The notes under the pieces: generated by a model
The model's database searches: none
Told to the model about the DNA's origin: nothing
What the model saw: the letters and a program-made list of their open reading frames with translations, nothing else
NCBI GenBank assembly: GCA_035505915.1
Contig: DATJQI010000057.1
Coordinates: 58,831-122,830 of the forward strand
Source of the DNA: 40CM-2-70-7 sp035505915
GTDB lineage: Bacteria; Gemmatimonadota; Gemmatimonadetes; Gemmatimonadales; GWC2-71-9
Direction: 5' to 3'
Length of the DNA: 64,000 nt
Shown: positions 9,090-17,373 of the stretch, piece after piece
Position numbering within the stretch: the stretch's first letter is position 1
Layout of the letters: each line of letters opens with the position of its first letter
Made by a program: the position numbers and the translations under genes

Positions 9090-11584
9090 TTCTTCTTGCC
9101 CTTCGGGGCCGCGGCCTCCTCGTCGTCCCCTTCCTCCTCCGCGCCGTTCTCGTCTTCCTTCACCACGCGGGCCACGTCCACCACCAGGTCCCCGGCCGTC
9201 AGGTTCATGATCTTCACGCCCGACGTGTTGCGCCCGGAGATCCGGATGCCTTCGACCGGCACCCGGATGATGATGCCTTTCTTGGTGATCATCATCAGCT
9301 CGTCGTCGGGCAGCACTTCCTTCAACGCGATGATGTCCCCGGTCTTCTCGGTGTGCTTCAGGGTGATGATGCCGCGTCCGCCGCGGTGCTGGACCCGGTA
9401 CTCGTCGAGCTCGGAGCGCTTGCCCATCCCCTTTTCGGTGACGGCGAGCAGGGTGGACGCGCGCCGGACGATGACCATGTCGATGACGTGGTCCTTCTTG
9501 TCCAGCTCGATGCCCTTCACGCCGGTGGCGGCGCGCCCCATGTCGCGGACATCCTGCTCATGGAAGCGGATGCTCATGCCCTTGCCGGTGGCGAGCACCA
9601 CGTCGTTGCGGCCGTCGGTCACCTGGACGTCGATCAGCTCGTCCCCGGCGTCGATGTTGATGGCCCGGATGCCGGACGACCGCGGGTTCCCGTACTCCGA
9701 GAGCACGGTCTTCTTCACGACGCCCTTCTTCGTGGCGAAGAGCAGGAACTGGTCGTCGGCGAACTCGCGGACCGGCACGAGCGCCGCCGTCCGCTCGTCG
9801 GGCTTGATGGCGACGCAGGAGAGCACCGGCTTGCCGCGGGCCGCGCGGGCCGCCTGCGGAATCTCGTGCACCTTGAGCCAGTAGCAGTGCCCGGTGTCGG
9901 TGAAGAACATCACGTAGTCGTGCGTCGACGCGATGAACAGATGCTCGACCCAGTCGTCTTCCTTGGTGTGGGCGGCCGTGACGCCCCGCCCGCCGCGGCG
10001 CTGCCGCCGGTAGGCCGACACCGGCAGCCGCTTGATGTAGCCCGAATGGGAGACCGTGATCACCATGTCTTCCTCGGCGATCAGGTCCTCGATGGAGAAC
10101 TCGCCCTGGTCGGCCACGATCTCGGTGCGGCGGGCGTCTCCGAAGCCGTGGGCGACCTCGCCCAGCTCCTCCTTGAGGATCTTCATCCGCCGGGGCTTCG
10201 AGCTCAGGATCTCCTTGCATTCCTTGATGAACTTCCGGACGTCCTTCAGCTCCTCTTCGAGCTTGTTGATCTCGAGGGCCGTGAGGCGGGCCAGCCGCAT
10301 GTTGAGGATTTCCGCGGACTGCCGCTCGGACAGCTTGAAGCGCTTCCGGAGGGCGGCGTCGGCGGTGGGCGTGTCCTTCGACTTCCGGATGATGCGGATG
10401 ACCTCGTCGATGTGATCGACGGCGATCTTCAGGCCCTCGAGGATGTGCTCCCGGTCCTGGGCCCGCTTGAGCTCGAACTCGGTCCGGCGGACGATGACGT
10501 CGTGGCGGTGGTCGATGAAGTGCTGCAGGATCTCCTTGAGCGCCATCTCCTTCGGCACGCCGTCCACGAGGGCCAGCATGATGGCGCCGAACGTGGTCTG
10601 CATCGCGGTGTGCTTGTAGAGCTGGTTCAGCACCACCGCCGGCACGGCGTCCCGCTTCAGCTCGATGACGATCCGCATCCCCTCGCGGTCCGACTCGTCC
10701 CGGATGTCCGAGATCCCGTCCAGGCGCTTGTCGTTCACGAGCTGCGCGATCTGCGTGATCAGCGTGCTCTTGTTGACCTGATAGGGGATCTCGGCCACCA
10801 CGATCTGGAACCGGCCCGACGACTGCTTCTCCTCGATGGCGGCGCGGGCCCGGACCACGATCCGGCCCCGCCCCTTCTCGTAGCAGTCTTTAATGCCGTC
10901 GCGGCCGTAGATGATGGCGCCGGTGGGGAAATCGGGACCGCGGACGAACTTCCGGAGGTCCTTGACGGTGGCGTCGGGGTGGTCGACGAGGTGCTGAATG
11001 GCCTGCACCACTTCGCCGAGGTTGTGCGGCGGGATGTTCGTCGCCATCCCCACCGCGATGCCGGCGGCGCCGTTGACGATGAGATTGGGGATCTTCGACG
11101 GCAGCACCGTCGGCTCCTGGAGCCGGTCGTCGAAGTTCGGGATGAAGCCGACGGTGTTCTTGTCGATGTCCTCCAGCATCGTCATCGCGACCCGCGTGAG
11201 CCGCGCTTCGGTGTACCGGTACGCGGCGGCGGGATCGCCGTCCACCGACCCGAAGTTTCCCTGCCCGTCCACCAGGGGGTACCGCAGGGAGAAGTCCTGG
11301 ACCATCCGGACCAGCGCGTCGTACACCGACATGTCGCCGTGCGGGTGATACTTGCCGAGCACGTCGCCGACCACCGTCGCGCTCTTCTTGTACGGCCGGC
11401 CGGGCACCAGGCCCAGCTCGTGCATCGCGTAAAGGATCCGGCGATGCACCGGCTTCAGGCCGTCGCGCACGTCCGGCAGCGCGCGCTGGACGATCACGCT
11501 CATCGAGTAATCGAGGAACGACTCCTTCAGCTCGTCTTCGATGAGGCGGGGGAGAATCCGTTCGCGGGCGTTGGGAGCGGTCAT
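9086..11584 (-). CDS. gyrA: DNA gyrase subunit A
   Basis: 832 residues, the DNA-cleaving subunit of gyrase. The N-terminus has RALPDVRDGLKPVHRRILY and the catalytic Tyr124 in AAYRYTEAR. The C-terminal pinwheel carries the GyrA box QRRGGRG, which separates gyrase from topoisomerase IV, and the protein ends in an acidic stretch followed by GKKK. In the quinolone-resistance region the sequence is HPHGDMSVYD: the position of E. coli Ser83 is Met, while the Asp87 equivalent is kept. The start codon follows a C-rich repeat tract (11590-11620 on the other strand) rather than a Shine-Dalgarno site. It heads the 10.5 kb run of minus-strand genes. Confidence 0.97.
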   Translation of the reverse strand: MTAPNARERILPRLIEDELKESFLDYSMSVIVQRALPDVRDGLKPVHRRILYAMHELGLVPGRPYKKSATVVGDVLGKYHPHGDMSVYDALVRMVQDFSLRYPLVDGQGNFGSVDGDPAAAYRYTEARLTRVAMTMLEDIDKNTVGFIPNFDDRLQEPTVLPSKIPNLIVNGAAGIAVGMATNIPPHNLGEVVQAIQHLVDHPDATVKDLRKFVRGPDFPTGAIIYGRDGIKDCYEKGRGRIVVRARAAIEEKQSSGRFQIVVAEIPYQVNKSTLITQIAQLVNDKRLDGISDIRDESDREGMRIVIELKRDAVPAVVLNQLYKHTAMQTTFGAIMLALVDGVPKEMALKEILQHFIDHRHDVIVRRTEFELKRAQDREHILEGLKIAVDHIDEVIRIIRKSKDTPTADAALRKRFKLSERQSAEILNMRLARLTALEINKLEEELKDVRKFIKECKEILSSKPRRMKILKEELGEVAHGFGDARRTEIVADQGEFSIEDLIAEEDMVITVSHSGYIKRLPVSAYRRQRRGGRGVTAAHTKEDDWVEHLFIASTHDYVMFFTDTGHCYWLKVHEIPQAARAARGKPVLSCVAIKPDERTAALVPVREFADDQFLLFATKKGVVKKTVLSEYGNPRSSGIRAINIDAGDELIDVQVTDGRNDVVLATGKGMSIRFHEQDVRDMGRAATGVKGIELDKKDHVIDMVIVRRASTLLAVTEKGMGKRSELDEYRVQHRGGRGIITLKHTEKTGDIIALKEVLPDDELMMITKKGIIIRVPVEGIRISGRNTSGVKIMNLTAGDLVVDVARVVKEDENGAEEEGDDEEAAAPKGKKK

Positions 11585-11589
11585 TAAAA

Positions 11590-11620
11590 CCAGGGGTCAG
11601 GTGTCAGGGGTCAGGGACTG
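11590..11620 (-). repeat. C-rich short-period repeat upstream of gyrA
   Basis: Read toward gyrA, three near-copies of a CCCTGAC-type unit (ccctgac, ccctgac, acctgac, then ccctgg) stand 5 to 36 bases before the ATG, where a ribosome binding site would be expected. The other strand has G-runs of 4, 2, 4 and 3. A very similar tract in the same gene-relative orientation precedes thyX at 33973-34004. Confidence 0.7.
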
Positions 11621-11629
11621 GAGAAGCGT

Positions 11630-11658
11630 CCTAAGTGCCTAAAACCTAATCACTTAGG
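11630..11658 (-). terminator. hairpin downstream of the alcohol dehydrogenase gene
   Basis: Perfect 8-bp arms CCTAAGTG / CACTTAGG around a 13-base loop, in the gap between the alcohol dehydrogenase stop and gyrA. There is no long T-tract after it on the transcribed strand, so it may be a weak terminator, a processing site or simply a repeat. The loop and arm hold the word TTAGG three times. Confidence 0.4.
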
Positions 11659-11708
11659 CCACGAAAGGCAACGAAAAAATGACCCCTAAACCGGGGCGGG
11701 GAACGCAC

Positions 11709-12758
11709 TTACGAAGGGGGAATCTCCACCGCCACCTTCCCCAGCTGCTCGGCGCGGTCGAGGTAGGCGTACGCGTCACGCACCGCGGCGAAGGGGAAGA
11801 CCCGGTCCACGAGCGGGCGCAGCCGCCCCGCCGCGAGCTCCGAGACGATCGCGGCGTACTCCGCGTCGTTCCCCATGGTCGAGCCCAGAATGGTGTACTG
11901 GCCCCAGAAGAGCCGGCGCACGTCGGTCACGAGCATGGGCCCGGACGTCCCGCCGCAGGTGACCACCCGCCCGCCCTTCGCCAGCACGCGGATCGACTTC
12001 TCCCAGGTCGCCTCCCCCACGTTCTCGACGACCACGTCGACGCCGCGCTTCCCGGTGAGAGCCCGCACTTCCCTGGGAACGTCCTGGGTCGCGTGATTCA
12101 GGGTGACGTCGGCGCCCAGCTCGCGGGCCCGGGCCAGCTTCGCGTCCGACGACGAGGTCGCGACGACTCGGGCTCCCAGATGCTTGGCGATCCGCATCGC
12201 CGTAAGGGAGACGCCGCCTCCGATGCCCCAAATCAACACCCACTCGCCGTCCCTGACCCGGGCCCGGGTGGTCACCATCCGCCACGCCGTCAGCGTCACC
12301 AGGGAAAACGCGGCCGCCTCCGCCCACGACAGAGCGGGCGTGAGCGCCGGGATGGAAACGACGTTGAACTCCGGGAGGACGACGGCGGTGCAGAGAGTGC
12401 CGGGGAGGTGCTCGCCGAGGATCCGGTACTTGATGCAGAGTGAGTGTTCGCCGGCCCGGCAGAATTCGCACGTGCGGTCGGAGACTCCGGGATTGATCAT
12501 CACCCGGTCTCCGGCCTTCACGCGGGTGACCCCCGCCCCCACCGCCTCGACCACCCCCGCCCCGTCGGCGCCCACGATGTGGGGGAAGCGATAGTCGATG
12601 CCGGGCAGGCCGCCCGCGACGAACAGATCCAGATGGTTGAGCGCGGCGGCCCGTACGGCCACCCGCACTTCACCCGCGCCCGGAGGACCGGGGTCCGGGA
12701 CCTCCGCGATGGTGAGGCGGTCGAGACCGCCGGTGTCGGTGAGAACCGCCGCGCGCAA
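11709..12758 (-). CDS. zinc-type medium-chain alcohol dehydrogenase / quinone oxidoreductase
   Basis: 349 residues of the medium-chain dehydrogenase superfamily. The N-terminal GroES-like domain has GADGAGVVEAVG and the structural-zinc lobe C-E-F-C-RAGEHSL-C; only three of the usual four Cys are present, the first being Asp. The nucleotide-binding domain has the Rossmann motif IWGIGGGVS and ATSSSDAKLARARELGAD. It should oxidise or reduce alcohols, aldehydes or enones with NAD(P)H. It lies just downstream of the large Big2/PD40 gene (8-base gap) on the same strand, with a short repeat-rich gap before gyrA. Confidence 0.9.
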   Translation of the reverse strand: MRAAVLTDTGGLDRLTIAEVPDPGPPGAGEVRVAVRAAALNHLDLFVAGGLPGIDYRFPHIVGADGAGVVEAVGAGVTRVKAGDRVMINPGVSDRTCEFCRAGEHSLCIKYRILGEHLPGTLCTAVVLPEFNVVSIPALTPALSWAEAAAFSLVTLTAWRMVTTRARVRDGEWVLIWGIGGGVSLTAMRIAKHLGARVVATSSSDAKLARARELGADVTLNHATQDVPREVRALTGKRGVDVVVENVGEATWEKSIRVLAKGGRVVTCGGTSGPMLVTDVRRLFWGQYTILGSTMGNDAEYAAIVSELAAGRLRPLVDRVFPFAAVRDAYAYLDRAEQLGKVAVEIPPS

Positions 12759-12766
12759 CGGCGGCG

Positions 12767-15082
12767 TCAGGGCTGGGGCAGGAACGCCGGCGACAACATC
12801 TGCTCGTTCGGAGCCGCCGGCAGCGGCACCGCGGCGCCTCCGCCCACCGGCTGCACGTACACCTGGAGCCGGCCGCGCCGGCCCTCGGCGTTCACGAGCA
12901 GCGCCAGGAAATCCCCGGCCGGCGCGACGGCAAACCCGATGATGGCCAGGTCCGTGCCCGAGACCGGCGTGACCACGCCGGACGCGAGGTCGGCCTTCAT
13001 CACCTGGGTGACGTCGCGGCCGTTGTCACGGCGCTGCACCAGGTACTCCAGGCTCCCGTCCTTGAGGAAATGCGGCTCTTCTTCGCGCTGGCCGGCGCCC
13101 TTGATGAACGGACGCTGGTTGGAGCCGTCCCGCGCCATCAGCCATACGTGCGGGATCTTGTTGTCGCGGTTCGAAATGAAAGCGATGGTCTGGCCGTCGG
13201 GCGACACCGCGGCTTGGCGGTTTCCGCCGGAGTCGGTGAGCATCTTCAGGCCGGTGCCGTCCACCCCGACGGTCCAGATCTGCTCGGGCCCGTCCCGCTT
13301 CCCCTCGCGGGGCGACTGGAACACCACCGTCTGCCCGTCGGCCGTGAAGACGGGACGGCTGTCGGGCTGGGGACGGTTGGTGAGCCGGGTCCGGTTCGTC
13401 CCGTCCGCGTCCATCAGGTACAGCTGGGCCACCCCGTCGCGGGTCGACTCGAACACGATACGCGAGCCGTCGGGGGAGAATGCCGGCTCCACTTCATTGC
13501 CGGAGTCGGCGGTCACCCGGCGGAGATCCGTGAGGGTCGAGCGCTCCAGCGAGAAGAGGTGGAGTTTGCCTCCCTGCCGGTCCGACGCGAGCAGAATCTC
13601 GCCCTGCACGAACACCAGCGCCGACGCGGACTTCCCGCCCGGCGCGGTGGCCGTGATGCGGGACCGCCCGTAGCCGATCGCGGTGACGGATCCGTCCGCG
13701 CCGACGGCGGCCACTCCCGGCTGATCGGAGGTCCAGGTCAGGCCGGCGGCGGGCCCCAGGACGGCTCCGCCGTCGTTCGTGAATTCCGCCTTGATGGCGT
13801 ACTTGGAGCCCGCGTGCAGCCCCACCCGCGCCGTCGACAGCCGCAGCGAGCCGGCGATCACGGACACGTTCCAGACCGCCTGCAGGCCGACGCCGGGGCC
13901 CCGGACGGTCAGGGTGGTCCGTCCCACTTTGACGCCCGTGAGGAGGCCGGTGGTCGTGTCGAACGACGCGAGCGACGAATCCCCCACCACCCAGCGCAGG
14001 GGCGCTTCGGGGACGGCGACGTTGTCGGCCGCCAGCGCGTGCGCGATGAACTTCGCCGACGCGGTGAGGGGAATCTCGATGTCCCGGTCGCGCGGGGGCG
14101 ACACCGCGAGGGTCTCGACCGTCTTGTGGACGTGGATGCTCACGGTCCGGTTCTGCAGCAGGCCGGCGACGGACAGGACGGCGTCGCCCGGGCCCACGGC
14201 CCGCAGCACGCCGTCGATGGTCACCGTGGCGACCGTGGGGACGCTGGACGTCCACTGCAGGAGCAGGGGCGACACGGCGCGGTTCCCCTGCGTCGGCACG
14301 ATCACGTGGAGCGTGTCGGCGTCACCCGGTGACATGATGATCGGGCCGGTCTGGTCGATGGCCAGATCGGCCTGCTGAACCACCACCGGCGCCGTGGCCG
14401 TGACACCGGTCGCCGAGGTGACCTGGATGGTCCCCTGCCCGGGTGACAGCGCGACGACCGTTCCGTTGGCGTCGACGCTGGCGATGGCCGGCGTCAGGGA
14501 CTGCCAGGTGACGTGCACGGGCGCCGCCGCCGATCCGTCGTCCTTCAGGGCGCGGGGCGCGACACGGGTGTTCTCCGAAGGCAGCAGGAACACCTGGGCC
14601 GGAATGATGCGGAGCGCGGTGGCGACCCCCACACCCGGCGGCTGGCCGTAGAACGCGCCGACTCCCGGCTGCTCCACGGGCGCCGGAGGGGTCGCCGGCG
14701 TGCTCGCGGGCGCGGGGCTCTGCGCCGGCGCCGCGGCCTGGGCCGGGGCCGCCGGAGCGGGGGACACGGTGATGGTGGAGAGCCCGGTGCGATGGCCGGC
14801 CGCCGCCTCGATGATCGCCACCCCGGTCGCCAGACCGGTGACGGTCCCGTTGGCGTCCACCTTGGCCACCTGGGGACTCCGGGAGGTCCACGTGATCTTG
14901 GCGGTCGGGATGACGTTTCCGATCCGGTCGAACGCCGTGGCGAGCAGTCCGGTGCGGTCCCCGACGTGGATGCTGACCGCCGCGGGGGCCACCTGGACCT
15001 CGGCCACGTTCTGGCCGCGGGAGGCCCGGCCAGCTGCCAATGAGATGAAAGCGATGACGGTGCTGAGGCGGCGGAAGTTCAT
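12767..15082 (-). CDS. secreted Big2 (Ig-like) and PD40/TolB-type propeller protein
   Basis: 771 residues. A signal peptide (MNFRRLSTVIAFISLAAG) is followed by five or more Big2-like Ig domains with the repeated pattern 'tW.S..P.vA.vda.GtvtalgpG.a.i' (for example VTWQSLTPAIASVDANGTV), separated by a Pro/Ala-rich linker near residue 125. The C-terminal 250 residues are PD40 repeats (DGSRIVFESTRDG, DGQTVVFQSPREG, DGQTIAFISNRD) as in the TolB propeller. I placed the start at the ATG at 15082, since the 13 residues before it would precede the signal. It is probably an extracellular or periplasmic surface protein; the role is unknown. Confidence 0.85.
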   Translation of the reverse strand: MNFRRLSTVIAFISLAAGRASRGQNVAEVQVAPAAVSIHVGDRTGLLATAFDRIGNVIPTAKITWTSRSPQVAKVDANGTVTGLATGVAIIEAAAGHRTGLSTITVSPAPAAPAQAAAPAQSPAPASTPATPPAPVEQPGVGAFYGQPPGVGVATALRIIPAQVFLLPSENTRVAPRALKDDGSAAAPVHVTWQSLTPAIASVDANGTVVALSPGQGTIQVTSATGVTATAPVVVQQADLAIDQTGPIIMSPGDADTLHVIVPTQGNRAVSPLLLQWTSSVPTVATVTIDGVLRAVGPGDAVLSVAGLLQNRTVSIHVHKTVETLAVSPPRDRDIEIPLTASAKFIAHALAADNVAVPEAPLRWVVGDSSLASFDTTTGLLTGVKVGRTTLTVRGPGVGLQAVWNVSVIAGSLRLSTARVGLHAGSKYAIKAEFTNDGGAVLGPAAGLTWTSDQPGVAAVGADGSVTAIGYGRSRITATAPGGKSASALVFVQGEILLASDRQGGKLHLFSLERSTLTDLRRVTADSGNEVEPAFSPDGSRIVFESTRDGVAQLYLMDADGTNRTRLTNRPQPDSRPVFTADGQTVVFQSPREGKRDGPEQIWTVGVDGTGLKMLTDSGGNRQAAVSPDGQTIAFISNRDNKIPHVWLMARDGSNQRPFIKGAGQREEEPHFLKDGSLEYLVQRRDNGRDVTQVMKADLASGVVTPVSGTDLAIIGFAVAPAGDFLALLVNAEGRRGRLQVYVQPVGGGAAVPLPAAPNEQMLSPAFLPQP

Positions 15083-15210
15083 GGCGGGCCAAACGTTAGC
15101 CCGCGCAAAAACCATTGTCAACCGAGATGCGCTTGCGCGCGACTTGCAAGGGTCAAGGTGCCGGATAAGCTACAGGCCGCGCCTGCTCACCCCAGCAAGG
15201 AGAAGGGACG

Positions 15211-15471
15211 ATGTTCGAGGATCAGGAAAGTGGATGGAGCGGACCGGGGATGATGGAGCCGCTCTTCCCGCCGGCGACGCCCATGGCCCAGGACCCCATG
15301 TCGCCGGCGGAGTCGATGACCGAAGCGCCCGAGACCCCGGCGCCGAAGAAGGCTCGTAAGAAGAAGGCCACGAAGGCCAAGAAGAAGGGCAAGAAGGGGA
15401 AGAAGGACAAGAAAAAGAAGGGTAAGAAGAAGGGCAAGAAGGGAAAGAAGAAGAAGGGTAAGAAGCGCTAG
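15211..15471 (+). CDS. small protein with lysine-rich, histone-H1-like tail
   Basis: 86 residues. The first 45 residues are acidic and Pro/Met-rich (MFEDQESGWSGPGMMEP...); the remaining 41 contain 28 Lys plus Gly and a few Ala, arranged as KK/KKK blocks separated by single Gly. There is no signal peptide, so it is cytosolic. An AAGGAGAAGG ribosome binding site stands 6 bases before the ATG, and a GATAAGCTA stretch farther upstream could be a -10 region. The composition recalls H1-like nucleoid proteins (Hc1 type), so DNA or RNA binding is plausible but not shown. The AAG-rich coding strand differs sharply in base use from its neighbours. Confidence 0.72.
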   Translation: MFEDQESGWSGPGMMEPLFPPATPMAQDPMSPAESMTEAPETPAPKKARKKKATKAKKKGKKGKKDKKKKGKKKGKKGKKKKGKKR

Positions 15472-15486
15472 CATACTCCCGCCACG

Positions 15487-15538
15487 CTCCCCGGAGCGTC
15501 TCGGATCACTCCCGCCATCATCGAGACGCTCCCGGGGA
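15487..15538 (+). terminator. long near-perfect hairpin after the Lys-rich gene
   Basis: Arms at 15487-15503 and 15522-15538 (ctccccggagcgtctcg against its complement with one bulged base) form a stem of about 16 bp around an 18-base loop, 15 bases after the stop codon. No T-tract follows. It is best read as a factor-assisted terminator or a 3'-end stabiliser. Confidence 0.55.
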
Positions 15539-15562
15539 ACCACACCTGAACGAGAGGCCCTC

Positions 15563-16015
15563 GTGCGACGTCTGACCGGTTCGATTCTTCTGCTTGCCGC
15601 CGCCTGCACCTCAGCCCCTCCGCCCGCCGGTGACCCCGGGGCCGAGATCACGGCGATGCTCACGCGGTCGGCGGCGAGCTGGAACCACGGCGACCTCGCG
15701 GGCTTCATGGGTGACTACGCGCACGACTCGCTGACGTCGTACCTCTCCGGCGCGCACTTCATCCACGGCTGGCAGCCGCTCTTCGACCGCTACCAGGCCG
15801 CGTACTTCGCACCCGGGAAGCACCGGGACTCGCTCACGTTCGACGAAGTGCGGGTGCGATCCCTGGCGCCGGGAGTCGCGTTCGCCACGGCCCGGTTCGC
15901 CCTGCATCGCGGCGACTCCCTGACCGCGAGCGGCCCCTTCACGCTGATCCTGACCAAGGACGGGGACCGCTGGCACATCGTCCACGACCACACCTCATCG
16001 GACCCCAAACCGTGA
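15563..16015 (+). CDS. NTF2-like (SnoaL/DUF4440) lipoprotein
   Basis: 150 residues. The N-terminus MRRLTGSILLLAAACTSAPP is a lipoprotein signal with lipobox AAAC. The mature domain has the NTF2-like cone fold pattern of DUF4440 proteins: 'saaSWNhGDLaGFMgdYahDSLTSYL' followed by 'FatArFALhrGDSLtasGPFTLILtKDGDRWHIVHDHTSS'. Such domains bind small ligands or act as isomerase/hydrolase scaffolds; no catalytic residue can be named. The GTG start at 15563 is preceded by GAGAGG. The stop overlaps the GTG of the following amidohydrolase (GTGA). Confidence 0.85.
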   Translation: MRRLTGSILLLAAACTSAPPPAGDPGAEITAMLTRSAASWNHGDLAGFMGDYAHDSLTSYLSGAHFIHGWQPLFDRYQAAYFAPGKHRDSLTFDEVRVRSLAPGVAFATARFALHRGDSLTASGPFTLILTKDGDRWHIVHDHTSSDPKP

Positions 16016-17373
16016 CCCGTGTCTCCGTCTACGCCCTCCTGCTGCTCGCCGCCGCCGGTTGCCAGGCCCCGGGCAAGGGCATGATCGCCCTCGAGGGCGC
16101 CACACTGATCGACGGATCCGGGGGCCCGCCCGTGAAGGACGCGCTCATCCTGATCCGGAACGGCCGGATCGAAGCGGTCAGTCAGGTGAATGAGATCCAC
16201 GTGCCCCGCGGAGCCCAGCGGATCAGCCTGATCGGCAAGACCATCATCCCGGGCCTCGTGGACGCGCACGCGCGCGCCGCCCGCTGGGCCATGGGGCGCT
16301 ACGTGGCGTGGGGGGTGACCGCCATCCGCGACGTCGGGGACGCCCCGGAAGACACGCTCGTCGCCCTCCGCACCGACGTGGGACTGGGCGGGACGTTCGG
16401 CCCGCGGATGTTCTCGCCGGGGTCGGCGCTCGACGGCGCGCCGGCGTCCCGGCCCGGCTGGGTCGCCTGCGCCACACCGGACGACGCGCGGAAAGCCGTG
16501 GACGCCCGGGTGAACGCGGGGCTCGACTATCTCATGGCGGCTCCGGGCATCACACCGGCCCTGCTCCGCCCGCTCATGGACGAAGCGTCTTCCCTGCACA
16601 CTCCGGTCGCGGTCACCCCGGGCCGCGTCGACGCGCTCAGCGCGGCCCGCGCGGGCGCCGCGGTGCTCGACCAGCTGGCCGGGATCGTGCCGTCGGCCGC
16701 CCGCAACCCCGCTCCGTACCTCCGGGCGTACGAGCAGATCTGGGCGGGCTGGGCCGAAGAGGAGAAAGGCTGGGCGACCCTCGACTCCGCGCAGGTATCG
16801 TCGATCGCGCGCACGCTCGCCGCGCTGCACGTGGCCATCGTACCGACCTTGGCCTCCCACGACGCGCTGGCCCGGCTGGGGGACACGACGCTCACGTCGG
16901 GTCCCGCCTGGAGCGACGTCCCGCCCGACGCGGTCGGAGTCCGGGGGACCGAAGCGCTGCTCCGGCAGACCGGCTGGTCGGCCCGCGACCTCGCGGCCTT
17001 CCGTGCCGCGCGCCCCCGCCAGAACCAGTTCCTGCGGGAGTTCCGGCACGACGGGGGCCTGGTGGCGGCGGGCAGCGACTCCCCGTCCCCCGGGCTGCCG
17101 CCGGGTCAGGCCCTGCACCGGGAGCTGGAGCTCCTGGTGGCGGCGGGATTCACGCCCATCGAGGCCATCACCGCGGCCACCCGCTACGGCGCGCAGATCC
17201 TCCACGCCGACTCCCTGGGCGCGGTGCTGCCCGGTCACCTGGCCGATCTCGTCGTGCTGAACGCCGACCCCTCGCAGAACATCCAGGCGACGCAGAACAT
17301 CGCGTGGGTGATGCTGCGCGGCCTCATCATCCATCCGGATTCGCTGAGGGCGCAGTGGTCGCACGGGCACTGA
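16012..17373 (+). CDS. amidohydrolase-family lipoprotein with altered metal motif
   Basis: 453 residues. The lipoprotein signal is MTRVSVYALLLLAAAGCQAP (lipobox AAGC). The start of the TIM barrel is typical of the imidazolonepropionase/prolidase-like amidohydrolases (TLIDGSGGPPVKDALILI, GKTIIPGLVDAHARA), and the C-terminus has the usual AITAATRYGAQIL and GHLADLVVLNADP. The first metal motif, normally HxH, reads DAHARA, so one His is missing; an Asp in AAGSDSPSP is present. Catalysis may use a single metal or be lost. It is coupled by overlaps to the genes on either side, the downstream one being another amidohydrolase. Confidence 0.85.
   Translation: MTRVSVYALLLLAAAGCQAPGKGMIALEGATLIDGSGGPPVKDALILIRNGRIEAVSQVNEIHVPRGAQRISLIGKTIIPGLVDAHARAARWAMGRYVAWGVTAIRDVGDAPEDTLVALRTDVGLGGTFGPRMFSPGSALDGAPASRPGWVACATPDDARKAVDARVNAGLDYLMAAPGITPALLRPLMDEASSLHTPVAVTPGRVDALSAARAGAAVLDQLAGIVPSAARNPAPYLRAYEQIWAGWAEEEKGWATLDSAQVSSIARTLAALHVAIVPTLASHDALARLGDTTLTSGPAWSDVPPDAVGVRGTEALLRQTGWSARDLAAFRAARPRQNQFLREFRHDGGLVAAGSDSPSPGLPPGQALHRELELLVAAGFTPIEAITAATRYGAQILHADSLGAVLPGHLADLVVLNADPSQNIQATQNIAWVMLRGLIIHPDSLRAQWSHGH

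Noticed and set aside
9353..11587. A 744-residue open frame on the plus strand opposite gyrA
   Set aside because: It is an antisense shadow of gyrA caused by high GC third positions; composition is His/Arg/Val-rich with no domain, and gyrA is certain. Similar long antisense frames at 1701-3185, 6873-8300 and 45690-48017 were dropped for the same reason.
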